The notes below the pieces were generated by a model. That model saw nothing but the letters and a program-made list of their open reading frames with translations. It did not search any database and had not been told where the DNA came from. A stretch of 64,000 nucleotides of DNA from Prochlorococcus sp. AG-355-J04 (GTDB taxonomy: Bacteria; Cyanobacteriota; Cyanobacteriia; PCC-6307; Cyanobiaceae), in assembly GCA_003280885.1 (NCBI GenBank), contig QCDN01000003.1, forward strand, positions 1-64,000. The letters are read 5' to 3'. Below are positions 46,951 through 55,376 of this stretch, piece after piece. Position 1 is the first letter of the stretch. Every line of letters starts with the position of its first letter. Made by a program: the position numbers and the translations under genes.

Positions 46951-48105
46951 TTAAAAATTATATTTTGAAAAATTTTCTAATATTTTCTGATTTATTTTTG
47001 GAATATTTTCTTTAAATTTAAAAAACCCTCTTCTAGCAAATTTCCAAGCAAATAAATCTTCATCCCTCACAAGATTAAAAATTTTTTTATGGTGTAAATT
47101 TTTAAACTCAGTTATGAAATCATAATTTTCTCCCACTCCAGGATAAATAATGTCTATTTCGTTAGTATTTTTAAAAGTATTTTCCAATGAATAAGGATCA
47201 ATCTGTTCAACATTATCAAATTGCTCTACAAATTCAGAGACCAAATCTTGTTTAAATTTCAATACAGATTCAGACAATTTAATTTGTCTTTGTTCATTTT
47301 TTAAAAGGATAATAAATACTTTTTTATAGCTTGGAAGTAAATTTTTAAGGGTTGCAAGGTGTAGATCATTTTCAAACATAATCAGATTATCTGATTTAGG
47401 ATCCATATCATTTTTATAAATCTCATCTTCAAATGGTATTTGATTAGATTCTTCAAGAAAAATTTGTTGATTACTTATTTTTTCTACATTAAATCTATTA
47501 TTTGAAAATTTTCTGAGGTTTGATGATGAAAAAAGATATTGTTTTCCCTTCGTTTGCAATCCTCCGACCCATCTCCAGCTAAGGAGATTAGATGCAGCAT
47601 CACCATCAAAAAGATATTTAAAGAAAAACTTTGCTCCCAATTGCCATGGAAGGCCTAAATTAAATATCCAAGTACTCGCAAACCACATTCTTGTATGATT
47701 ATGCAAATAGTTATAGTGCTTTAATTCATGGACCCAAGAATTAAAAAAATCTAATTCTGTATTGCCATTAATTGCGCTTTCATATAGGTCATAATCAAAA
47801 TCAAAATTGTTTTCTGAAATAAAATTTCTCCAAACTTTAGGTCTATTTTCCATCCACCCTTTCCAGTAAACTCTCCAAAATATTTCTTCAACAAATTTAG
47901 TTGAATTTTTGATTTTGTACTTACTTTTAATATCATAAATCAGATCATATTCCGATAAAATTCTATGAGTAATGAAAGGCGATAATTTTGAAACTGAACT
48001 TTCGTTATTTGGCCCAAAATCAAAATTTCTTAATTTTGCATAATCATTAATTTTGTATTTCGCAAAATTTTCCCAGGTATTTTGGGCTTCTAATAAAAAT
48101 GACAT
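46951..48105 (-). CDS. Photolyase/cryptochrome homologue with FAD domain first
   Basis: A 384-residue protein. The first 200 residues are a photolyase FAD-binding domain: SKLSPFITHRILSEYD (about 39-54), EEIFWRVYWKGWMENRP, NYLHNHTRMWFASTWIFNLG (about 133-152), FDGDAASNLLSWRWVGGLQT (about 168-187). No antenna or alpha-beta photolyase domain precedes it. Instead, residues about 240-380 look like that domain placed behind: NLIMFENDLHLATLKNLL resembles the usual WFRNDLRLHDN start, followed by VFIILLKNE. So the domain order seems swapped. DNA-repair activity or a sensory role cannot be told. It is divergent from the ligase-like gene. Confidence 0.72.
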   Translation of the reverse strand: MSFLLEAQNTWENFAKYKINDYAKLRNFDFGPNNESSVSKLSPFITHRILSEYDLIYDIKSKYKIKNSTKFVEEIFWRVYWKGWMENRPKVWRNFISENNFDFDYDLYESAINGNTELDFFNSWVHELKHYNYLHNHTRMWFASTWIFNLGLPWQLGAKFFFKYLFDGDAASNLLSWRWVGGLQTKGKQYLFSSSNLRKFSNNRFNVEKISNQQIFLEESNQIPFEDEIYKNDMDPKSDNLIMFENDLHLATLKNLLPSYKKVFIILLKNEQRQIKLSESVLKFKQDLVSEFVEQFDNVEQIDPYSLENTFKNTNEIDIIYPGVGENYDFITEFKNLHHKKIFNLVRDEDLFAWKFARRGFFKFKENIPKINQKILENFSKYNF

Positions 48106-48381
48106 TTTCTGATAACTTTAAAAAATTTTTTTTGGTATTGATAGAAATTTCAAAAATTTGCCTGTTAATTTTCCTCAAAATTTTCTATTTAACTTTTAAG
48201 TAAATATGTTTGATTGAAGTATTTAATTTAAATGCCTTTTGAGTACATTTTATACTCTTAAATCGCTCTCTGCATAGGAAGATATTTAGTGGCCAATTAC
48301 TTTTTAGATCTAATTTTAATTTTCAAATCTTTATTTAAATGATTTTTTCTGAAAGATTTTTAAATATTTATCAAAATTATT

Positions 48382-49131
48382 ATGAATAATTTATTAGTGA
48401 GAGATGTTAAGTATCTAGATGAACAATACAGAATAGGTGAAGGCATAATTTCGGATGATGCATTTAAGCAACTTGAAAAGCTCTTTATTCCTGTTGATCC
48501 AGAGCCTGACTACTTTAATCAAAAAAATAATAAACTTTTGCCAAAATTAGCCAAAGAAAACTATAAAGAATTTTTGGAAAGTTTATTAACAAAAACAAGA
48601 TTAAGCATTCAACCAAAAATTGATGGCTGTGCTATTGCAATTAGATATACAGATGGCAACTTTAATAAAGCTATTACACAAAAAGGATTTGATGTCTCAA
48701 GCAAAATTAAACAAATTAAAAATGTCCCCTATTGTATTCCTATCAAACGAGATTTTCAAATTAGAGGTGAACTATACGCTACAAACCAAGTTGCCGGCAT
48801 TTCCCAAAGAATTACAACAAAATACCTCAATGATAAGAAAGGGATTGGAGAAACTCTCCGCTTTTGCTGTTTCCAAATACTTAATGGAAGACTTAATCAA
48901 TACGAAACCCTTAACTATCTTAAAAAATGTGGCTTCAGCACCCCTGACAGTTACTTCACAAATCATACAAGCGAAATCCAAATATATAAAAAAAATTGGT
49001 TAGAGAAAAAAATATTTGCGAAATATCCAACTAATGGGATAGTTATAAAAATAAATAGTAGGAAATTACAGTTACTTAGAGAGAAAAGTTTATCTCAAAA
49101 TAACGAATGGCAATATGCAATTGAAAAATAA
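48382..49131 (+). CDS. Stand-alone NAD-dependent DNA ligase adenylation-like domain
   Basis: A 249-residue protein resembling only the N-terminal half of LigA. A short Ia-like helix (EGIISDDAFKQLEKLF, about 19-34) precedes the nucleotidyl-transferase core. The adenylation motif is SIQPKIDGCAIAIRYTDG (about 73-90, nucleophile Lys in KIDG), with motif III RGELYA (about 132-137), motif IV YPTNGIVIKIN (about 215-225, usual Asp replaced by Asn), and a short motif V-like WQYAIEK at the very end. OB-fold, zinc, HhH and BRCT domains are absent. An ATG start is used. It may be a repair-specific ligase-like enzyme, or an inactive or regulatory derivative. Confidence 0.78.
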   Translation: MNNLLVRDVKYLDEQYRIGEGIISDDAFKQLEKLFIPVDPEPDYFNQKNNKLLPKLAKENYKEFLESLLTKTRLSIQPKIDGCAIAIRYTDGNFNKAITQKGFDVSSKIKQIKNVPYCIPIKRDFQIRGELYATNQVAGISQRITTKYLNDKKGIGETLRFCCFQILNGRLNQYETLNYLKKCGFSTPDSYFTNHTSEIQIYKKNWLEKKIFAKYPTNGIVIKINSRKLQLLREKSLSQNNEWQYAIEK

Positions 49132-49239
49132 TATTAAATAGTACCTTCAATAAGAGCTCACGATACTGACTTCCAGTATTTACAGTGGAAAAGTAATTAA
49201 ATTTTGGTTAAATTCCAAAGCAATTTGCAGGATTACTAA

Positions 49240-50169
49240 ATGACTGCCACTATTTCAAGACCTAAAATCTCTAACTGGGAAACATCCAATATTCCAAACC
49301 TTACGGGCAAAACAGCGCTAATTACTGGTGCTAATAGTGGTCTTGGATACTACACTGCAAAGGCCTTAGCAGAAAAAAATGCTCATGTTGTTATAGCTTG
49401 TAGATCACTTGAAAAAGCTAATCAAACTATCAAAAAACTTAAAGGTCTTAATCCTGAAGGATTATTTACACCTTTAGAATTAGATTTGTCAGATTTAAAA
49501 AATATTGTTGAAGTTAAGTCCAAAATTTTTGATAATTTTGAAAATTTGGATTTACTAATCAATAATGCAGGCATTATGCATCCGCCTAAAACTCTTAGTG
49601 CCCAAGGATATGAAATACAATTTGCAGTTAATCATCTAGCTCACATGCTTTTGACTCTAAAGCTACTTCCAATTATTGAAAAAAAAGAAGAATCTAGAAT
49701 AGTGACGGTGACTTCCGGAGCACAATTTTTTGGCAAAGTTGGTTGGAAAAATCTGAAAGCCGAGAACTATTACAACAAATGGGAATCTTACTCCAATAGC
49801 AAATTGGCAAATGTGATGTTTGCTTTGGAACTAAATGAGAACTTAAAGCACAAAAATATACTTTCTTTAGCTGCTCACCCAGGAATTGCAAAAACAAATC
49901 TCTTTACTGCTCAAAAACCTAACCCTGGTCCATTAGAAACTTTCTCATTGGAATTATTTAGTCCTATTTTTCAAACTGCTGAGATGGGTGCTTTACCTCA
50001 GCTTTTTGCAGCTACTTCACCAGACGCAAGAGGTGGTGATCATTATGGTCCTAGATTTAATTTCAGAGGTCATCCAAAACTATCCCCTACTTCTCCTTTC
50101 GCTATGAATAAAAAAGAAAGAAAAAATTTATGGGAAAAAAGCCTTGAAATACTTAGTAACTTTTTATAA
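49240..50169 (+). CDS. Short-chain dehydrogenase/reductase
   Basis: A 309-residue SDR. The NAD(P) site is ALITGANSGLGYYTAKAL (about 26-43), with an Arg in ACRSLEKA suggesting NADP. NNAGIMHPP (about 108-116) and the catalytic YSNSK (about 185-189, Tyr-X3-Lys) preceded by VTVTSG. The closest general type is the retinol-dehydrogenase, WWOX and protochlorophyllide-reductase-like group, but the specific residues of light-dependent POR are not evident. It stands alone and ends overlapping a small minus-strand gene by six bases. Confidence 0.9.
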   Translation: MTATISRPKISNWETSNIPNLTGKTALITGANSGLGYYTAKALAEKNAHVVIACRSLEKANQTIKKLKGLNPEGLFTPLELDLSDLKNIVEVKSKIFDNFENLDLLINNAGIMHPPKTLSAQGYEIQFAVNHLAHMLLTLKLLPIIEKKEESRIVTVTSGAQFFGKVGWKNLKAENYYNKWESYSNSKLANVMFALELNENLKHKNILSLAAHPGIAKTNLFTAQKPNPGPLETFSLELFSPIFQTAEMGALPQLFAATSPDARGGDHYGPRFNFRGHPKLSPTSPFAMNKKERKNLWEKSLEILSNFL

Positions 50170-50430
50170 ATTTTTCATTTTTACTAACTTTAGAAAATAC
50201 TTCAAGATATGTAATTCACTCTCTGAGAGTTTCATAAATTCTGTTAAAGCATCATAATTTTTTTCATCAATTTTTTTTGATAATTTAATAAAACTATCAT
50301 GGTTTTCATTAACAAAGCGCTCAGCAATCTGAGACGGAGTTAAGCCCTTTTCAATTAATTCGCCTGGAGCATTTTTCTCCCACTTTTCATAAAACCAAGA
50401 GAACCAATATTTTGCAGTATTTTCTTCCAT
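50164..50430 (-). CDS. Small helical protein, paralogue of the gene at 60897
   Basis: An 88-residue all-helical, charged protein (MEENTAKYWFSWFYEKW at the start; AERFVNENHDSFIK; DALTEFMKLSESELHIL near the end). It shares a pattern with the 105-residue protein encoded at 60897-61214: WF-X-W near the start, A-X2-F-[VI]-X2-N, then D-X-L-X2-F-[ML]-K-L-[ST]-E-X-E-[LM]-H. No known domain. Possibly a small regulator or adaptor; that is speculation. Confidence 0.65.
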   Translation of the reverse strand: MEENTAKYWFSWFYEKWEKNAPGELIEKGLTPSQIAERFVNENHDSFIKLSKKIDEKNYDALTEFMKLSESELHILKYFLKLVKMKNL

Positions 50431-50530
50431 TAATTAACTTTTCTTTGCCAAATACTATAAATAATGAAGAAAGATCTCATGATTGAATTACCCCCTAAAC
50501 ACAATTAATATAAATTCAATTATAAATTTA

Positions 50531-51961
50531 ATGATAGATAATTATACAAGTAAAAGAAATATTAATCTTGTAATTGGATTAGGTAAATCTGGATTTTGGG
50601 CTGCCAAGTATTTGAGAAGCATCAATAAGAAAGTAATTGTTTGGGAAAGTAAAGATGGGATAGAATTCTTAGAGAGAAAAACAGCATTAGAGGAGCTCAA
50701 TATCATAGTTTCTCTAAATAAAGAATTTGTATTTGAAGAAATTGAACCTTTTTTGGAAGAGATCGAATCTGTTGTTGTAAGTCCATCAATACCTTATGAC
50801 CATATAACTATTATTGAATTGAAAAAAAAGGGGATTAAAGTAATTGGAGAAATTAATGTTGCATGGGAAATTTTAAAAGACACAAATTGGATAGGTATTA
50901 CTGGCACTAATGGCAAGACTACTGTTACTCATCTACTAAGCCATATACTTTGTGATACTGGATTATATGCTCCTTTTGCTGGAAATATTGGTACACCTTT
51001 ATGTAAGTATGCTCACTCCAAAAAACATGAAAAAATTGATTGGGTTGTAGCTGAATTAAGCAGTTATCAAATAGAAATATCTCCAGAAGTAAAACCTAAT
51101 ATTGGAATATGGACAACCTTCACAGAAGATCATCTTGAAAGACATAAAACACTTGAAAATTATTTCAACATAAAAAAAAGCTTGTTAGAAAAATCTGATT
51201 TTAGAATTTATAATTATGACGATAAAAACCTAAGAAATCACTACAGTTCGCTATCAAGAGGGGTTTGGATAACAACTAGTTTCGATAAATCAAATTTTAT
51301 TCATTGCGATTATTGGATAGATGAACAAGCGTACATTGTTGAGAGAGGGAAGAAATTATTCAAACTTGAACATTTTTCTTTAAAAGGAATGCATAATCTT
51401 CAAAATCTTTTATTGGTAATTGCAGCAGCAAGAAAAGTTGGATTATCTGGCAAGAAGATTAAAGATTCTTTATCTAATTACAAACAATTACCCCATAGGA
51501 TGGAAACAATTTATAAAAATAATAATCTGGAAATCATTAATGATAGTAAAGCTACAAATTTTGACTCATCTATTGCGGGAATAAGTTCAATTGAAGGTCA
51601 AATAATAATCATTGCTGGGGGTAGATTAAAAGGTAATGAATATAGTGAGTGGATAAAAGTTTTAAAGAAAAAAGTTAAATGTGTTTTCCTTTTTGGAGAA
51701 AGCTCAAAAGTCCTAAAAATGGCGCTTATTAATGAAGGATTTAAAAAAAATATTTTTGAATTTTCAGAACTAAAAGAGCTTTTAAATTTTGTTTTTCATT
51801 ATTTACAAAATGATAGGGTCGGAACATTATTATTCTCACCTTCATGCTCTAGTTTTGATCAATTTAAAAATTATGAAGAGCGTGGAGATTATTTCAAGAA
51901 ACTAATCAGTGAAAAATTAAAGGTTAATAAATCCATTTTTTGTTCAAGTATCGTTTCGTAA
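50531..51961 (+). CDS. murD: UDP-N-acetylmuramoylalanine-D-glutamate ligase
   Basis: Adds D-Glu in peptidoglycan precursor synthesis. The ATG at 50531 gives 476 residues ([21 protein letters not shown]); a TTG at 50483 would add 16 residues and is less likely. The ATP motif is [16 protein letters not shown] (about 135-150), with [10 protein letters not shown] (about 177-186) and [10 protein letters not shown] near 337. [11 protein letters not shown] (about 350-360) binds substrate. The gene follows a short intergenic region and no other mur gene is present. Confidence 0.94.
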   Translation: MIDNYTSKRNINLVIGLGKSGFWAAKYLRSINKKVIVWESKDGIEFLERKTALEELNIIVSLNKEFVFEEIEPFLEEIESVVVSPSIPYDHITIIELKKKGIKVIGEINVAWEILKDTNWIGITGTNGKTTVTHLLSHILCDTGLYAPFAGNIGTPLCKYAHSKKHEKIDWVVAELSSYQIEISPEVKPNIGIWTTFTEDHLERHKTLENYFNIKKSLLEKSDFRIYNYDDKNLRNHYSSLSRGVWITTSFDKSNFIHCDYWIDEQAYIVERGKKLFKLEHFSLKGMHNLQNLLLVIAAARKVGLSGKKIKDSLSNYKQLPHRMETIYKNNNLEIINDSKATNFDSSIAGISSIEGQIIIIAGGRLKGNEYSEWIKVLKKKVKCVFLFGESSKVLKMALINEGFKKNIFEFSELKELLNFVFHYLQNDRVGTLLFSPSCSSFDQFKNYEERGDYFKKLISEKLKVNKSIFCSSIVS

Positions 51962-52047
51962 TTTTCAGGTCGGTCATCACAACCGTTTACCCTCTAGCAA
52001 ATATTCACTTAATTAGTTAGATTTTGACTATAAATTAACCACTAGCA

Positions 52048-52362
52048 ATGAGTGAATCTAACAATTTACCTCAAGCAATAAGTCATAAAAAATTAAGTTA
52101 CTTTATGCTTAAGGCACAAAAAGATTCCCATTTTTCTGATGAATTAGCAGAAATTGAAAGCTCTGAAAAAAGAGAATTTGAAGAGTTAATCAATAATTGG
52201 GAAGCTTCGACTAAAAAGGTAGTTAATGAGTTATCAAAAAGAAAAGAGAATTTACTAAAAGATAAATCACCAAATTCTTTAATTGCTCTTGGTGCTATGG
52301 AAGTTCACCTTAATATGGCTTTGCAAGCCTTAAATGCATTTAATAAAGGAGTTGATGGGTAA
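52048..52362 (+). CDS. Conserved hypothetical helical protein
   Basis: A 104-residue soluble, helical protein (LPQAISHKKLSYFMLKAQKD; FEELINNWEASTKKVVNELSKRKENLL given in part: NELSKRKENLLKDK; GAMEVHLNMALQALNAF). A -10-like TATAAAT lies about 20 bases upstream of the ATG. No named family is recognised. It is convergent with the pirin gene, 13 bases between. Confidence 0.62.
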   Translation: MSESNNLPQAISHKKLSYFMLKAQKDSHFSDELAEIESSEKREFEELINNWEASTKKVVNELSKRKENLLKDKSPNSLIALGAMEVHLNMALQALNAFNKGVDG

Positions 52363-52375
52363 AATAACAGACAAA

Positions 52376-53110
52376 TTATAAGGAAGGCATCGAAAATAAG
52401 AGAAAATCTAAGTTTTTTTCAGTATCTATAGAAACATCATCATAATAATTAACTTCAAAACCCAAGCCATCTCCAGATTCGAGAAATATATTTGAATTAG
52501 AGTCTTTACTTTTTAATAAAAGATTACCTTCTATTATTTGTATCCAATTATATTTATCGATTTTTAATGGCAATTTTTTTTCTTTAATTGGCTTATATTT
52601 ACAACGCCATAAAGAGATACTTTGATTTAGAAAAAGCTTATTATTTTTACCGTCTTTGTAATTAAAAATAAGATTGTCCCACAACTTTTCATTTAATGAA
52701 ATTTGATCATATCGAGGTTTGATATTTTCTTTTTGAGGGTATATCCAAATCTGGAACAACTTACAGTTCTCATTTTCTTCATTCTTCTCGCTATGAGAGA
52801 TTCCAGTACCTGCAGACATAACTTGTACTTCATCTTTGTGAATTTTTCCAAGATTATTTAAAGAGTCTCTATGAGTTATTGCTCCTTTTGTTACGACAGT
52901 AATTATTTCCATATTTGAGTGAGAATGTGTATTAAATCCTGCATGAGGAGAAATAATATCTTCGTTTATAACTCTAATTTTCCCAAAATTATCCCATTTT
53001 GGATCTCTATGCTCTGCGAAAGAAAATGAATGCATTGAATGCAGCCAATCTCTTCTTGATAAAAATCTATCATCGGATTTTCTTATCTTAATAATATTAA
53101 AAACCATCAA
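52376..53110 (-). CDS. Pirin family protein (YhhW-like)
   Basis: Bicupin of 244 residues. The metal ligands are in THSHSNMEIITVVTKG (about 62-77) and the later IHKDEVQVMSAGTGISHSE (about 91-109) with His and Glu. The N-terminal segment RDWLHSMHSFSFAEHRDPKW fits the family (quoted up to FAEHRDPK). Such proteins can be quercetinases or act with transcription factors; the substrate here is unknown. The second cupin lacks obvious metal residues, as in most pirins. Confidence 0.88.
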   Translation of the reverse strand: MMVFNIIKIRKSDDRFLSRRDWLHSMHSFSFAEHRDPKWDNFGKIRVINEDIISPHAGFNTHSHSNMEIITVVTKGAITHRDSLNNLGKIHKDEVQVMSAGTGISHSEKNEENENCKLFQIWIYPQKENIKPRYDQISLNEKLWDNLIFNYKDGKNNKLFLNQSISLWRCKYKPIKEKKLPLKIDKYNWIQIIEGNLLLKSKDSNSNIFLESGDGLGFEVNYYDDVSIDTEKNLDFLLFSMPSL

Positions 53111-53200
53111 AATTAAATAGAATAAAAAAATTCTAAATAATTAGAAAAATATTTGTAAAATTTTTTGATAAATTATTCCTAAAAAAAGCAAATATCAAAT

Positions 53201-53329
53201 TTAAAAATTTATTTTACTCTGAGCCTTATTAGCCTTTATCAATATTTTTTGTGCTTCATCTCTTGTAAGGCATTTTTCTGCTTTTACATTTAAGTTTTTA
53301 AGTTTTTGCAGTTGCTTTGTGTTACTCAT
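53201..53329 (-). CDS. Small basic protein (42 residues)
   Basis: ATG at 53329, 42 residues, stop at 53201: MSNTKQLQKLKNLNVK, then AEKCLTRDEAQKILIKANK. A charged helical protein with one cysteine. The codon pattern is plausible, with no internal stops across a low-complexity AT region. It lies in the spacer between the pirin and DUF1643 genes and reads with them. Function unknown. Confidence 0.5.
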   Translation of the reverse strand: MSNTKQLQKLKNLNVKAEKCLTRDEAQKILIKANKAQSKINF

Positions 53330-53394
53330 AATTTAACCCGTTCTTAAAGCTACTTTAACATAAGCTTAAATTAATTGCCTCTGAAACCTTTGCA

Positions 53395-53937
53395 TCAAAT
53401 CATTTTTAAATCTTTGAGAATGGAATTATCAGAACAGTATAGAGGATGTATTGGATTATCTTTGATTGTTTTCTTAATTAAAAGCGGTCCAAGAGGATTA
53501 TCAAAATTATTTTTCCTAATTGAGTTATATTGCATTATTTTTTTTGATATTCTTTTATTTCTATTTAGAAATTTCCCTTTGTTACCCCAACCTAACCATA
53601 AATCACAATTTTTACTTTCAGACCAGTGTTTTAAGTTTTTATAAATATGATTATTGTTTAGATAGCCCACAGGGTTTTTATGTTTAAAAAGTTTTTCTGG
53701 TTTGCTTGAAATAAGAGCAAATAGATTTATTAATTTTACTTTGCCGTAATCATTGTTTTTCGAAATTTTGATTATCTTTTTTGTTGTGTTGTCCAATAAA
53801 ACTTCATCCGATAATGAGGGATTTAAACCAATAAAGATAATCTCTTTTTTAGATTTAGAAATCTTATAACTTAAACTCCATCTATATAGTTTGTTTGCAC
53901 TTATTAAACAATTTCTTTCTAGAAATAAATTATTCAA
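53395..53937 (-). CDS. DUF1643 family protein
   Basis: A 180-residue protein with the DUF1643 core: LYRWSLSYKISKSKKEIIFIGLNPSLSDE (given as IIFIGLNPSLSDE, about 34-46), VKLINLFALISSKPEKLF, and ilWLGWGNKGKF (about 118-126). The family is widespread in bacteria and phages, of unknown activity, possibly nucleic-acid related by its genomic settings. A TTG start overlaps the preceding gene's stop by four bases, so coupling with the DUF2214 gene is likely. Confidence 0.82.
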   Translation of the reverse strand: MNNLFLERNCLISANKLYRWSLSYKISKSKKEIIFIGLNPSLSDEVLLDNTTKKIIKISKNNDYGKVKLINLFALISSKPEKLFKHKNPVGYLNNNHIYKNLKHWSESKNCDLWLGWGNKGKFLNRNKRISKKIMQYNSIRKNNFDNPLGPLLIKKTIKDNPIHPLYCSDNSILKDLKMI

Positions 53938-54419
53938 CCTAAACCTACACCTCTAGCCATGAGAGTGGCAAACAAAGGTATTGTTGCAAAGCCCACTAAT
54001 TCAGTAGTAATGATTAGTCTGAACCTCTTGACTAGATTTTCAGATATTTCAGGTAATTTATTCTTACTTAGTGGAATTGCCCAGAGGATATATGTTGTTG
54101 TTGGGTATAAAGAAAGTAAGCCAACCAAAATGTAGAGCGAAACCTTAATCCAAAACACAGGATTACCTGTATAGAAATCACCTCCTTGACCAAAATACTT
54201 AACACGCAAAATCCCAGTAACTAAAATCGCAACTCCTGCTAAACCATAAACCACATCTGCAATTATCATTGAGATCGTCTCATTTCTATTAAGACCTACT
54301 TTGAGAGTCAATCTTTCAAACAAAAGAGAACCGAAACACAATATTATTCCTAAATAATGAACATATGCTACTAATGCACTTTTAGCAATTTCACCTGTCA
54401 ATAAAGTTCCTAATAACAT
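53934..54419 (-). CDS. DUF2214 family membrane protein
   Basis: A 161-residue protein with four hydrophobic helices: KSALVAYVHYLGIILCFGSL (about 13-32), VVYGLAGVAILVTGILRV, FWIKVSLYILVGLLSLYPTT (about 88-107), and a C-terminal helix. The His and Tyr in the first helix are conserved in DUF2214, a family of predicted membrane proteins with possible heme ligands. The function is unknown. It is co-oriented and overlapping with the DUF1643 gene. Confidence 0.8.
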   Translation of the reverse strand: MLLGTLLTGEIAKSALVAYVHYLGIILCFGSLLFERLTLKVGLNRNETISMIIADVVYGLAGVAILVTGILRVKYFGQGGDFYTGNPVFWIKVSLYILVGLLSLYPTTTYILWAIPLSKNKLPEISENLVKRFRLIITTELVGFATIPLFATLMARGVGLG

Positions 54420-54507
54420 TTTCTAGTCAAAATTTATACAATACTAACTACCAAATAAAGAATTTGTTTAGAAAATAAATTAAACAATAAAAGGTCAGGT
54501 ATTGAAT

Positions 54508-55257
54508 CTAGGACTCTAAAAACCTTTTTTGACCATCTTCAAAGAAATCCTTTTTATTCCATACTTCGATTACATCTGGGAAATGTTTTTCCATACAACT
54601 ATCACAAACCCCATGACTGAATCTAATATCACTAATTTTCGAAAGATATTTTTCTAAATGCATCCAATCGCCCTCCTTATTTTTCACTTCTCTGCAATAT
54701 GAACAGACAGATAAAATACCTTCCTGTTTGTGCAAGTTAGACAAAGCATCTAGCAAGTTCAATGACTTTTTTCTAAGCTCTAAAAATGAAACTATTTGCT
54801 TGGATAATAATTCCATAATATTGAATTGTTGTGTAGTTAGATTTCCTGGCTTTCTGTCTATTACACAAAGAGTTCCAAGTTTATTACCATCACTATTTCT
54901 AAGGGGAAAACCTGCATAAAAACGAATCTTGGGGTCTCCTGTTACCAATGGATTATTTATAAACCTTTCATCTTGGAAAGCATCATGAATAATTAATGGA
55001 CTATTTTCTTTTATAGCATGGGTACAAAAAGACCAATCTCTTCTAGTTTCTGATATTTGAAGTCCTATTTTGGATTTAAACCATTGCTTATCTCTGTCTA
55101 CCAATGTCATTAAAGAAATAGGCACATTACAGGTTGTAGCAGCAATTTTTGTAATATCGTCATAACATGATTCTGGCTTGGTTCCCAAAATCCTATATTC
55201 TGCTAAAGCTTTTAATCTTCTTTCCTCTTCTTCTTTTTTTGATACAAGATTCTGCAT
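54508..55257 (-). CDS. GAF-domain protein with C-terminal CxxC pair
   Basis: A 249-residue soluble protein. The GAF domain spans about 25-165 (YDDITKIAATTCNVPISLMT; KIGLQISETRRDWSFCTHAI; FYAGFPLRNSDGNKLGTLCV). The short C-terminal domain CSYCREVKNKEGDWMHLE and FSHGVCDSCMEKHFPD supplies two CxxC pairs, the pattern seen at the end of many response regulators and PAS proteins, probably a redox or metal site. No kinase, cyclase or HTH is attached. It may sense a small ligand or redox state and act on a partner. Confidence 0.85.
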   Translation of the reverse strand: MQNLVSKKEEEERRLKALAEYRILGTKPESCYDDITKIAATTCNVPISLMTLVDRDKQWFKSKIGLQISETRRDWSFCTHAIKENSPLIIHDAFQDERFINNPLVTGDPKIRFYAGFPLRNSDGNKLGTLCVIDRKPGNLTTQQFNIMELLSKQIVSFLELRKKSLNLLDALSNLHKQEGILSVCSYCREVKNKEGDWMHLEKYLSKISDIRFSHGVCDSCMEKHFPDVIEVWNKKDFFEDGQKRFLES

Positions 55258-55376
55258 TAATCTTCACCAATAATTAAAACTTTAAAATTAAAGTTTCTCC
55301 AAAAAACTTTTTCCGTCTAATACTTAATAAAAAAAAGATAAACTTATTGAATTGTTACTTACTGATTTATTACTTA

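Noticed and set aside
48620..49003. Plus-strand 127-codon frame inside the ligase-like gene
   Set aside because: Alternate frame of a gene whose own frame carries the ligase motifs.
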